Below, one piece after another: positions 1 through 5,983 of a stretch of 8,084 bases of DNA (position 1 is its first letter; each line of letters begins with the position of its first letter). The translations under genes and the position numbers were made by a program. The DNA is from Thermoplasmata archaeon (GTDB lineage Archaea; Thermoplasmatota; Thermoplasmata; WALJ01). The stretch covers positions 1 to 8,084 of the forward strand of contig JALSOU010000171.1 in NCBI GenBank assembly GCA_026986305.1, given 5' to 3'. The notes under the pieces were generated by a model, which was not told the origin of the DNA, ran no database searches, and was given only the letters and a program-made list of their open reading frames with translations.

Positions 1-814
1 CAGCCCCTGCAAATCTTTTCATCGCATTTGGGTCTCCAAGCAAACCTGCGAAGACCATGAGCATTATTGACACGAGGAGTCCGTATATGGCCTGTGTTTC
101 GGGAAGAGCTGAAAACACTATTCCTTTTCCGAAGACCTCATCCTTCTCAGAATATGCTCCTATAGCTCCTGCCGCAGCAACTCCCTGACCAACTGCGCTC
201 AATCCTGCAATTCCAACAGCGAGGCCTGCACCTATGGCGACCATTCCTGCTCCAATTGGAACACTTGCTCCTCCGGAGAGCGCTCCTGTTCCTATGAGTA
301 TGAGGATTGCCACGAGAAGTCCATATATGGCCTGAGTCTGAGGAAGGGTCTGGAAAACGAAGTACTTTCCGAACTTCTCAGGATGGGAGGCGGTGGCTCC
401 CGCTGCGGCAGATCCAGTTATACCTGAACCTATACCTGTTCCCATTCCAGCCACTCCCACAGCAAGACCAGCTCCTATGAGGGCGAGCATAGCACCGTCG
501 CTGGAGGTTGATACAGCATTTACCTTGTAAGTTATCGTTTTTCCATTAACCTTTACAGTGACAGTGTATTCTCCTTGCTTGGAATAAACATGGCTTACGG
601 TTGAGAGGTTCGTGGTAACCACATTGCCATCTCCGAAATCCCAGACATAGCTTGAACCTGTGGCATTGCACACAAAGGTTGCGGTTTCACCTGCCCTTAC
701 CTCTCCGTTTCCGCTGTTTTCCACATACAGTACCTGCTCTGCGCTGGCTGTTCCGAGGATGATAGTCCCAAGAACCAGCACGGCGAGGGCTGTGATCAGA
801 ATCCTTTTCTTCAT
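1..814 (-). CDS. atpK: A/V-type ATP synthase subunit K (c-ring proteolipid) with N-terminal PKD domain, 3' end outside window
   Basis: Membrane rotor subunit that carries H+ or Na+ through the A-type ATP synthase. The 271 visible residues begin with a signal peptide (MKKR, hydrophobic stretch to about 22, likely cut after ASA at 25). A PKD-like domain follows at about 27-100, with WDFGDG at 58-63, HVYS at 75-78 and YTVTVKV at 83-89. Two c-subunit hairpins follow (about 107-180 and 185-258). Hairpin 1 has LPQTQAIYG (157-165) and hairpin 2 LPETQAIYG (237-245), so only the second holds the carboxylate (E239); Q210 lies in the third membrane segment. The start is the ATG at 814-812, overlapping the atpI stop as ATGA; an out-of-frame ATG at 818 is rejected. 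The 3' end is not visible, so a further hairpin cannot be excluded. The c-subunit identity is clear; the PKD fusion is read directly from one continuous frame. Confidence 0.95.
   Translation of the reverse strand, partial: MKKRILITALAVLVLGTIILGTASAEQVLYVENSGNGEVRAGETATFVCNATGSSYVWDFGDGNVVTTNLSTVSHVYSKQGEYTVTVKVNGKTITYKVNAVSTSSDGAMLALIGAGLAVGVAGMGTGIGSGITGSAAAGATASHPEKFGKYFVFQTLPQTQAIYGLLVAILILIGTGALSGGASVPIGAGMVAIGAGLAVGIAGLSAVGQGVAAAGAIGAYSEKDEVFGKGIVFSALPETQAIYGLLVSIMLMVFAGLLGDPNAMKRFAGA
278..285. repeat. GAGCGCTC palindrome, copy 1
   Basis: In atpK, read as GCG CTC (Ala-Leu, residues 178-179). Flanks fit RGAGCGCTCY. Confidence 0.9.
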
Positions 815-2955
815 TCATACACCTCCTTTACCTCAGTTATCCTCCTTTTTTCCTCATAGGGCTGGAATTCCCTTCCTCCGCCCTCATAGAAGTATCCGAA
901 GAACTCCACATACTGGAGCCTGAGGGAGTGGACGAAGGAACCTAGGGCCTGAAGCCCTGTGTTTATTATATGTCCTGATATGAACATTATTGCTCCTAAG
1001 AGCATGAACGCGGCTGGAACGCTTATGAAACCGACTATGCCGAATATTAAGAAGAGAACTCCTAATATTTTGTACCTTTTCCTCGGTTTTTTGAGGCTCA
1101 GTGCTCCAAATCCCGCACCTACAATCGCAAGAGCTCCGCATACAGGAGCAAGGCTCTGGGATGCACCGCTTACCACGAGATTGGTGAGTATGTTCACAGT
1201 CAGGGCTATTCCAGCAGTGCCCAGTCCAAGGGCGAGAATTCTGGCATAGGACAGGAAGTTTCCAAGGAATCCTGTTATTCCGAAGAAGAACAGGCCTTTT
1301 TCAGCCATTATCAGTAGCACGAGGCCTACGCCTACCATCAGCCATGCCAGAATATAGATGTTTTGAGAGTAATTATACCATCTGAACAGCTTTCCGGATA
1401 TGAGAATGAATCCTCCGGGCTGGAGAAGCCACCATGTTCCCTGCTGTATGAGGGCATCCTTCTTTTTGCCTTCTCTTATGTTCTGAACAGCACCTAAAAA
1501 GAGACCAAGATTAAGATGAGCGAGACCTATGAGAAGACCTATCACCAGCATTGTTATGGGGTCTTTCATGGAATCCAGAAGAGATGGTATGCTTATTCCG
1601 AAAAGCTGAGGCAGATTTGGAGCCTGATCGTTGAAGGGACCCAGATATCCTCCCTGAAGAATTCCGAAAATAACCGTTGATATCCCTGCTAGTGTTATCA
1701 CTATGCCGAAATGTCTGCTGGCTTCATCTACCCTTCCCATGCCCCTGTATATTATCCACCCACCTATGGTTATTATAACCCCATACATGGCATCTCCCAG
1801 CATGAGGCCGAAGTAGATTATGAATATGGGTGCGATTATCATCGTCGGGTCTATCTCGCCGTATCTGGGAACTGCAAACATCTTTGTGAGGAATTCAAAT
1901 GGCCTCGCCCATCTGGGATTCTCCATCTTAACAGGCACATTTTCCGTTTTTTCAGGGTCTTCAAAGAACACAAGCGCATGGTTTTCGCTGGCTTTTTTAA
2001 CAAGTTTTTCAAGGTGCGGAGCGCTCTTTTCAGGAACCCAACCAGAAATCACATAGACATGTTCAGTCCTTCCCATGTTCGCTATGGCATCCAGCCTATC
2101 TCTCTCTATCTCAAGCTCCTCAACCAGCACCTCTATCTTTTTCTTCCATTTTGATGAAATTCTCCTAAGCTCATCTTTCACAGATTTTAGCTCTTTTTCC
2201 AGCCTAACTATCTCATTTCTTACAGCTCTATCCGCTTCATCTGGTCTTCCTTCAAGTCCTTCGAAGTCAAACTCCTGAAATCCAGCCTTCCTCAGGGCCA
2301 TGTTGAGCCTTTCCTCGTCTTTGATGTAGCAAACTGCCAGCAGGGCGTATTTTTCAAGCTTCTTTTTCCTGAAATACACGGTGTAGTCGTATAGTATTGG
2401 AGATCCTTTCACCTCTTTTTTAAAGGCCTCCATCTCCTTTATCTCCCCAATTTTTGCCACCACATAGTCCCCTCTTCCAAGCAGAGAGAGGTCTATGTCC
2501 ATGGACATTATCTTTTGCAAGTCCTCAAGCTGAGCCCTCTTCTTCCCTATCTTTTCCCTGATATACAATATCTTATCAGCGAGGTCCCTCACATCTTTTT
2601 CCACCGTTTCAAAAAGCTCTGAAGCCTCTTTTTTCAGATCATCTGTGCTTTTCCTCCTAACAACAGCCTTTTCAGGAGGATCTGGAAATAGCATATCCTT
2701 TATGCCTGCGGATATGGATTCACCTGCAAGGCTGAAATCGGAAAGCAACTCCTCAGCTCTTATTAGAAGAGATGATATTTCCCTGATATCAGAGGGGGGA
2801 GCGCTCCTCTTTACCATATCCAGATAGTCCTTATCAGCGCTCTGAACATCCTCAATCTCCATAAGTCCTGTTCTGTGGAGCTCTTTAAGTAAAAAATCCA
2901 GCTTTGACCTTTCAACAATTATGTCTACCGACTTCATCTTGGCAGGGTAGAACAT
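811..2955 (-). CDS. atpI: A/V-type ATP synthase subunit I (stator a-subunit)
   Basis: Stator subunit that links the peripheral stalks to the membrane half-channels and faces the K ring. It is 714 residues from the ATG at 2955. The N-terminal half is soluble and charged, with coiled-coil-like runs near 105-150 and 240-295. From about 365 it is a multi-helix membrane domain with the family motifs FGLMLGDAMYG (about 382-392), SYARILALGLGTAG (about 569-582, including the expected essential Arg near 572) and the C-terminal HSLRLQYVEFF / YEGGG block (about 676-694). Between the Arg helix and the final GHIIN helix there is a hydrophobic stretch with a basic break (KKPRKRYK, about 622-629) that seems longer than usual and may add membrane segments. 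The ATG shares one base with the atpH stop (TGATG), with GAGGGAG a few bases upstream; a GTG at 2958 is possible but less likely. Confidence 0.96.
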   Translation of the reverse strand: MFYPAKMKSVDIIVERSKLDFLLKELHRTGLMEIEDVQSADKDYLDMVKRSAPPSDIREISSLLIRAEELLSDFSLAGESISAGIKDMLFPDPPEKAVVRRKSTDDLKKEASELFETVEKDVRDLADKILYIREKIGKKRAQLEDLQKIMSMDIDLSLLGRGDYVVAKIGEIKEMEAFKKEVKGSPILYDYTVYFRKKKLEKYALLAVCYIKDEERLNMALRKAGFQEFDFEGLEGRPDEADRAVRNEIVRLEKELKSVKDELRRISSKWKKKIEVLVEELEIERDRLDAIANMGRTEHVYVISGWVPEKSAPHLEKLVKKASENHALVFFEDPEKTENVPVKMENPRWARPFEFLTKMFAVPRYGEIDPTMIIAPIFIIYFGLMLGDAMYGVIITIGGWIIYRGMGRVDEASRHFGIVITLAGISTVIFGILQGGYLGPFNDQAPNLPQLFGISIPSLLDSMKDPITMLVIGLLIGLAHLNLGLFLGAVQNIREGKKKDALIQQGTWWLLQPGGFILISGKLFRWYNYSQNIYILAWLMVGVGLVLLIMAEKGLFFFGITGFLGNFLSYARILALGLGTAGIALTVNILTNLVVSGASQSLAPVCGALAIVGAGFGALSLKKPRKRYKILGVLFLIFGIVGFISVPAAFMLLGAIMFISGHIINTGLQALGSFVHSLRLQYVEFFGYFYEGGGREFQPYEEKRRITEVKEVYE
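2019..2026. repeat. GAGCGCTC palindrome, copy 2
   Basis: In atpI, read as AGC GCT (Ser-Ala, near residue 311). Flanks fit RGAGCGCTCY. Confidence 0.9.
2799..2806. repeat. GAGCGCTC palindrome, copy 3
   Basis: In atpI, read as AGC GCT (Ser-Ala, near residue 51). A weaker relative, CAGCGCTC, lies at 2835-2842. Confidence 0.9.
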
Positions 2956-3272
2956 CACTCTCCCTCAAATATTCTGGAAAGTACAAATTCCACAGCTTTC
3001 TGCCTGTTTTCTTCCGCCATTCTTTTTATGCGCTCCACCTCTTCCTTTCCCTTTCTCTCTATCTCCTCAGCCCTTTTTCTGGCGTTTTCCTCTTCCACCC
3101 TCATTTTCTCCTCATACTCGGTTTTAAGCTTGAAAATCTCCTCTTCTCTCCTCTTTTTAGCCTCTTCTTCAGCCTGTTTTACAGTGAGGGCAATATCTCT
3201 CTCAGCCTTCTCTACGGCGTGGAGCGCTCTCTCCTCTGCTTCTCTTATCTTTTGCAGGGCCTTTTTGGTCAT
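2955..3272 (-). CDS. atpH: A/V-type ATP synthase subunit H (peripheral stalk)
   Basis: Peripheral-stalk subunit that pairs with subunit E to form the coiled-coil stators joining the catalytic head to subunit I. The 105-residue product is almost entirely a charged, Glu/Lys/Arg/Ala-rich coiled coil from about residue 5 to 95 with no membrane segment, as expected for the family. It is the first gene of the operon and overlaps atpI by one base. I chose the ATG at 3272 over two in-frame GTG codons at 3284 and 3281. The ATG gives MTKKALQKIREAEERA, which fits the family's usual start, and GGTGA (3282-3278) stands as a Shine-Dalgarno five bases before it; the GTG codons lie inside that site. The GTG at 3284 would add four residues. 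Confidence 0.9.
   Translation of the reverse strand: MTKKALQKIREAEERALHAVEKAERDIALTVKQAEEEAKKRREEEIFKLKTEYEEKMRVEEENARKRAEEIERKGKEEVERIKRMAEENRQKAVEFVLSRIFEGE
3222..3229. repeat. GAGCGCTC palindrome, copy 4
   Basis: In atpH, read as GCG CTC (Ala-Leu, residues 16-17). Flanks fit RGAGCGCTCY. Confidence 0.9.
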
Positions 3273-3315
3273 CTTTTTCACCACAAACAGGAAGTCGTGC
3301 CACCATTTTCTTTTT

Positions 3316-3325
3316 CTATATAAAG
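3316..3325 (-). promoter_or_regulatory. TATA box of the atpHIK operon
   Basis: Reads CTTTATATAG on the minus strand. Transcription about 25 bases downstream would start near 3295, giving a leader of about 23 bases that contains the atpH Shine-Dalgarno. Predicted by sequence and spacing only. Confidence 0.65.
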
Positions 3326-3387
3326 TTTGACACGAATCGGCGAAAAGTGAAATATATCGTTTTATCCATCAAATAAGCTCTGGTAAA

Positions 3388-3398
3388 ACTTTAATAAC
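3388..3398 (+). promoter_or_regulatory. TATA box of the smAP-rpl37e-purF operon
   Basis: ACTTTAATAAC, preceded by an A-rich stretch that could serve as BRE. The expected start near 3419-3421 lies 4-6 bases before the smAP ATG, so this mRNA would be nearly leaderless. It diverges from the atpH promoter about 65 bp away; the two share the 150-bp spacer. Confidence 0.6.
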
Positions 3399-3424
3399 TC
3401 CATGGGATATCGGGCTTCGATAGC

Positions 3425-3643
3425 ATGAACGGAGTAAAGCCGCTGACCGTGTTGAATCAGGCGATAAACAACCCTGTGATAGTCGAGCTCAGAGGAGGAA
3501 AGGAATACCATGGAATACTGGATGGTTATGACCCACATATGAATATAGTCCTAAAAAACGCTGAATACATGGATGGAGAGACTGTGAGAAGATATGAGAA
3601 GATCATAATAAGAGGAGATAATGTTATATACATCTCTCCGTAA
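3425..3643 (+). CDS. Archaeal Sm-like protein (LSm / SmAP)
   Basis: Small RNA-binding protein expected to form a heptameric ring that binds U-rich RNA and takes part in RNA processing. At 72 residues it is essentially a bare Sm fold. The Sm1 motif spans about 17-48 ([23 protein letters not shown], with D36 and N40), and Sm2 is [13 protein letters not shown] at 60-72, with R63, D65 and N66 in the usual uridine-binding positions. The ATG at 3425 lies right after the predicted transcription start and has no Shine-Dalgarno, consistent with a near-leaderless first gene. Rpl37e begins 11 bases after its stop; the SmAP-L37e pairing is a recurrent archaeal arrangement. Confidence 0.95.
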   Translation: MNGVKPLTVLNQAINNPVIVELRGGKEYHGILDGYDPHMNIVLKNAEYMDGETVRRYEKIIIRGDNVIYISP

Positions 3644-3654
3644 GGGGGAAGACC

Positions 3655-3822
3655 ATGGCAAAAGGAACACCTTCAATGGGTAAAAGAGCGAGCAAAAAGA
3701 CCCATATACGATGCAGGAGATGCGGTCACCACTCCTACCATGTGCGCAAGAAGTACTGCTCCCATTGCGGTTATGGAAGAAGCCCAAAGATGAGGAAGTA
3801 TAACTGGGCGAAGGTGCATTAA
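3655..3822 (+). CDS. rpl37e: Ribosomal protein L37e (eL37), zinc-ribbon type
   Basis: Small, strongly basic protein of the large ribosomal subunit, 55 residues, starting [11 protein letters not shown] and ending KYNWAKVH. It contains the typical CxxC-x11-CxxC zinc ribbon (C20, C23, C35, C38). The ATG at 3655 follows a G-rich ribosome-binding site (GGGGG, about 7 bases upstream). It lies between smAP (11-base gap) and purF (1-base gap), so the three are surely one transcript. Length and motif agree with archaeal L37e, so little doubt remains. Confidence 0.96.
   Translation: MAKGTPSMGKRASKKTHIRCRRCGHHSYHVRKKYCSHCGYGRSPKMRKYNWAKVH
3813..3816 (+). promoter_or_regulatory. Shine-Dalgarno that fixes the purF TTG start
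   Basis: AAGGTG inside the last codons of rpl37e leaves seven bases before the TTG at 3824. No ATG or GTG exists in frame between the preceding in-frame stop (TGA, 3791-3793) and the catalytic Cys codon, so TTG is the only ordinary start codon available. Confidence 0.7.
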
Positions 3823-3823
3823 G

Positions 3824-5248
3824 TTGGGGATTAGAGAAGCCTGCGGAGTAGTGGGAATTTACTCCCATGAGCAGGTTTCTTACGATATTTTTACAGCATT
3901 GAGGGTTTTACAGCACAGAGGACAGGAGAGCGCTGGAATATCTGTCTTTGATGACGGTATAACCACACACAAGGGTATGGGTTTAGTTACAGAGGTATTT
4001 ACCCCGGAAATTCTGAGAATGCTGAAAGGCAATGTTGGCATAGGTCATGTCCGTTACTCAACAGAAGGTGCCTCTGTTCAGAGGAACGCACAGCCCATAG
4101 AGATGAGCACTACCATCGGGGAGATGGCCCTCGGTCACAACGGTGAGCTTGTGAATGCTTCTGATCTAAGGGAAGAATACAAGGAAAAAGGCTGGGCTTT
4201 CTTTTCAAATACGGATTCTGAGTTAATAATAAGGATACTCGCAAAGGAGCTGCACGATGGAAGGGACCCTGTATCTGCTATAAAGAGGACAATGGATCAG
4301 ATATCCGGCTCGTATTCTCTGGTTTTGCTCATAAATAACAGACTTTTTGCCATAAGAGACCCTCTTGGAATAAAGCCCCTCGTTATAGGAAAAAGAGGCA
4401 GTACTTATATGGTGGCCTCTGAAACCGTTGTCTTTGACGCTCTCGGGGCTGAGATGATAAGGGATGTGCATCCCGGGGAGATCGTGGAGATAAGCGGAAA
4501 TGGAATAAGCTCTTACAGAACACCTACGCCAAAACACACTGCGCACTGCTTCTTTGAATGGGTCTATTTCGCCAGATCGGATTCTATAATTGACGGGGTT
4601 CTGGTGTATGATGTCAGGAGAAAGATAGGAAATATTCTGGCAAGAGAGCATCCTGTTGAAGCGGACCTCGTCATTCCTGTACCCGACTCAGGCAGGGCCT
4701 ATGCATTGGGATATAGCGAGGAATCTGGCATAAAATACGCAGAGGGTTTGATAAAGAACAGATATGTGGACCGTACTTTCATAATGCCTGAGCAGAAGAT
4801 GAGGGAGTTCAATGTTTCTCTGAAGCTCAATCCAATAAAATCTATGATAGATGGGAAAAGAATAGTGCTGGTGGATGATTCCATCGTCCGCGGTACCACA
4901 ATGGGGAGGATAGTCTCCATGTTGAGAAAAGCCGGGGCAAAGGAGGTACATGTCAGAATAGGGTGTCCTAAGATAATAGCTCCCTGTTATCTTGGAATAG
5001 ATATGAAAACCAGAGAACAGCTCATCGCGGCTAGAAATGATGTTGATGCCATAAGGAGGAATATAGGGGCGGACTCTCTTGGATATCTCAGCATAGATGG
5101 ACTTATTGAGGCCATAGGAAAACCGAGAGAGGACCTCTGTTTGGGGTGCATAACAGGTGAATATCCTGTTCAGATAAAGGGAGAGCGCTTGAGAGGACAG
5201 AGGGTGCTGGATAGATACATTCAAATAGGTCTCCACAAAAAAGAATAA
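3824..5248 (+). CDS. purF: Amidophosphoribosyltransferase (glutamine PRPP amidotransferase)
   Basis: First committed step of purine synthesis: PRPP plus glutamine gives 5-phosphoribosylamine. The protein is 474 residues, close to the Bacillus-type enzyme. Residues 1-235 are a class II glutaminase domain with the N-terminal nucleophile C7 (CGVVGIYS), HVRYST (75-80) and GHNGELVN (104-111). Residues 240-470 are the phosphoribosyltransferase domain with the PRPP loop RIVLVDDSIVRGTT (346-359). C242, C388, C439 and C442 (CLGC) match the four 4Fe-4S ligands of the Bacillus-type enzyme. The TTG start gives a six-residue propeptide (MGIREA) that must be removed to free C7. Third gene of the smAP operon, so it may be made at levels tied to translation genes. 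Confidence 0.97.
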   Translation: MGIREACGVVGIYSHEQVSYDIFTALRVLQHRGQESAGISVFDDGITTHKGMGLVTEVFTPEILRMLKGNVGIGHVRYSTEGASVQRNAQPIEMSTTIGEMALGHNGELVNASDLREEYKEKGWAFFSNTDSELIIRILAKELHDGRDPVSAIKRTMDQISGSYSLVLLINNRLFAIRDPLGIKPLVIGKRGSTYMVASETVVFDALGAEMIRDVHPGEIVEISGNGISSYRTPTPKHTAHCFFEWVYFARSDSIIDGVLVYDVRRKIGNILAREHPVEADLVIPVPDSGRAYALGYSEESGIKYAEGLIKNRYVDRTFIMPEQKMREFNVSLKLNPIKSMIDGKRIVLVDDSIVRGTTMGRIVSMLRKAGAKEVHVRIGCPKIIAPCYLGIDMKTREQLIAARNDVDAIRRNIGADSLGYLSIDGLIEAIGKPREDLCLGCITGEYPVQIKGERLRGQRVLDRYIQIGLHKKE

Positions 5249-5264
5249 CGCTCATATACTTCCT

Positions 5265-5271
5265 CATATAG
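5265..5271 (+). promoter_or_regulatory. TATA box for tRNA-Gly
   Basis: CATATAG, centred about 26 bp before the first base of the tRNA-Gly gene; a second similar motif (CATATA) lies at 5253-5258. Both fall in the 45-base gap after purF. Confidence 0.6.
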
Positions 5272-5293
5272 TCGGCCATGCATAAGCCAGAGC

Positions 5294-5366
5294 GCAGGCG
5301 TGATCTAGCTGGTTAGGATAAGGGCCTTCCAAGCCCTTTGCCCGGGTTCGAATCCCGGCGCCTGCA
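5294..5366 (+). tRNA. tRNA-Gly, anticodon UCC
   Basis: Cloverleaf read by hand: acceptor GCAGGCG (5294-5300) with CGCCTGC (5359-5365), D-stem ATCT/GGAT, anticodon stem AGGGC/GCCCT around CTTCCAA (anticodon TCC at 5328-5330), T-stem CCGGG/CCCGG with loop TTCGAAT, discriminator A at 5366. There is no intron and no encoded CCA. Confidence 0.96.
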
Positions 5367-5459
5367 TTCCTTCGCTAAGTCGTGCAGTAGCCTCCGACTC
5401 TTTCTATAGAAAGGGTCTGCGTCCTCAGATTTCTGCCAAATTCTGCTTACCTTAACTGC
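5367..5459. other. Spacer after tRNA-Gly, no gene recognised
   Basis: Ninety-three bases with a small foldback (CTTTC TATA GAAAG around 5399-5412) and two copies of TTCTGC (about 5431 and 5441). I found no C/D box pair, convincing TATA box or ORF. Confidence 0.5.
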
Positions 5460-5510
5460 TGGCTTAGCGGTATCCGCACTTCCTTACGGAAGTTCTCTAC
5501 CGCTTCGCCA
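5460..5510 (+). other. tRNA-Thr-like foldback (decayed tRNA or structured RNA)
   Basis: Bases 5460-5473 are identical to 14 bases of the D-arm region of tRNA-Thr (5534-5547), exactly 74 bases upstream. A five-base-pair stem (ACTTC/GAAGT at 5478-5482 and 5489-5493) stands where the Thr anticodon stem would be, and TTCG at 5504-5507 falls within one base of the T-loop position. Acceptor and T stems do not form, and the anticodon loop would have six bases, so it is not a working tRNA. Instead the left arm (5461-5472) pairs with 5498-5509 (10 of 12 pairs), giving one long hairpin capped by ACTTCC-TTAC-GGAAGT. Either a tRNA pseudogene or a stable RNA of unknown role; strand is assumed from the tRNA likeness. 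Confidence 0.5.
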
Positions 5511-5526
5511 CCTAAAAAAATAGTAT

Positions 5527-5598
5527 GCCACTGTGGCTTAGCGGTATAGCGACGCCTTGGTAAGGCGTAGGTCGGGGGTTCGATTCCCCCCAGTGGCT
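5527..5598 (+). tRNA. tRNA-Thr, anticodon GGU
   Basis: Acceptor GCCACTG (5527-5533) with CAGTGGC (5591-5597), D-arm GCTT..TAGC with one T-T mismatch, anticodon stem ACGCC/GGCGT around TTGGTAA (anticodon GGT at 5559-5561), T-stem GGGGG/CCCCC with loop TTCGATT, discriminator T at 5598, as expected for archaeal Thr. No intron and no CCA. Unlike its neighbours it has no TATA-like sequence about 26 bp upstream; that position is occupied by the foldback, so it may be processed from a longer transcript. Confidence 0.95.
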
Positions 5599-5611
5599 CT
5601 TGCTTACACAT

Positions 5612-5656
5612 AGGAATTTCCGAGGAGCGCTCTGCCCTAAGGTAAAGGGCATTCCT
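5612..5656 (+). other. Foldback in the tRNA-Thr trailer
   Basis: AGGAAT (5612-5617) can pair with ATTCCT (5651-5656), enclosing a TGCCCT/AGGGCA hairpin and the GAGCGCTC palindrome. It may mark the 3' end of the tRNA-Thr transcript. No T-run follows, so termination is not shown. Confidence 0.3.
5625..5632. repeat. GAGCGCTC palindrome, copy 5
   Basis: The only intergenic copy, between tRNA-Thr and tRNA-Leu, so not explained by codon choice. Confidence 0.9.
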
Positions 5657-5673
5657 CCAACCGCTCTCAAAAC

Positions 5674-5684
5674 GATTAAATACC
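5674..5684 (+). promoter_or_regulatory. TATA box for tRNA-Leu
   Basis: GATTAAATACC, centred about 27 bp before the first base of the tRNA-Leu gene, matching the spacing seen at tRNA-Gly and the FKBP gene. Confidence 0.65.
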
Positions 5685-5706
5685 AAAAGCATAAAGGACT
5701 GAGCGA

Positions 5707-5790
5707 GCAGGGGTAGCCAAGCCTGGCCAACGGCGCCAGATTGAGGGTCTGGTCCTCAGTGGTCCCTGGGTTCAAATCCCAGCCCCTGCA
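5707..5790 (+). tRNA. tRNA-Leu, anticodon GAG
   Basis: Acceptor GCAGGGG (5707-5713) with CCCCTGC (5783-5789), anticodon stem CCAGA/TCTGG around TTGAGGG (anticodon GAG at 5743-5745), a long class II variable arm (5753-5765), T-stem CTGGG/CCCAG with loop TTCAAAT, discriminator A at 5790. No intron and no CCA. Its last 14 bases reappear at the end of the downstream tandem repeats. Confidence 0.96.
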
Positions 5791-5821
5791 CTCATGCCTT
5801 TTATCCTCAAAAGGCAGACTC

Positions 5822-5844
5822 AAAAAATACTCAGTATTTTTTTT
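5822..5844 (+). terminator. Hairpin plus T-run, unit 1 (tRNA-Leu terminator)
   Basis: AAAAAATAC/GTATTTTTT with loop TCA, running into eight consecutive T (5837-5844), 32 bases after the tRNA end. T-runs are the known archaeal termination signal. Confidence 0.6.
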
Positions 5845-5891
5845 CGTCCCAGCCCCTGCACTCATGCCTTTTATCCTCAAAAGGCAGACTC

Positions 5892-5914
5892 AAAAAATAC
5901 TCAGTATTTTTTTT
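5892..5914 (+). terminator. Hairpin plus T-run, unit 2
   Basis: Exact copy of the unit 1 signal 70 bases further on, with eight T at 5907-5914. It would back up the first terminator. Confidence 0.5.
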
Positions 5915-5961
5915 CGTCCCAGCCCCTGCACTCATGCCTTTTATCCTCAAAAGGCAGACTC

Positions 5962-5983
5962 AAAAAATACTCCGTATTTTTCT
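5962..5983 (+). terminator. Hairpin plus shortened T-run, unit 3
   Basis: AAAAATAC/GTATTTTT with loop TCC and a T-run broken to five T, C, T. Probably weaker than units 1 and 2. Confidence 0.4.

Noticed and set aside
1..11. Eleven bases identical to the tRNA-Leu 3' end at the window edge
   Set aside because: They lie within the atpK coding sequence, on the opposite strand to the gene, and the neighbouring bases do not match the repeats; probably coincidence, though the sequence left of the edge is not visible.
2956..2958. GTG at 2958 as the atpI start
   Set aside because: The ATG directly after it has better Shine-Dalgarno spacing and overlaps the atpH stop neatly; the two differ by one residue.
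4223..5236. Long minus-strand ORFs antisense to purF
   Set aside because: They mirror the codon structure of purF and show no domain or start signal.
5367..5459. C/D-box or H/ACA guide RNA
   Set aside because: A CTGA is present on the minus strand but no C box, and no ACA with a pocket-bearing hairpin at the right distance.
5460..5526. Split or permuted tRNA half, or an intron-containing tRNA
   Set aside because: No acceptor or T stem partner and no bulge-helix-bulge could be found in the window; the three proper tRNAs are complete and intronless.
5512..5880. Minus-strand ORF over the tRNA-Thr to tRNA-Leu region
   Set aside because: It is the complement of two tRNAs and a repeat unit, with no protein-like composition.
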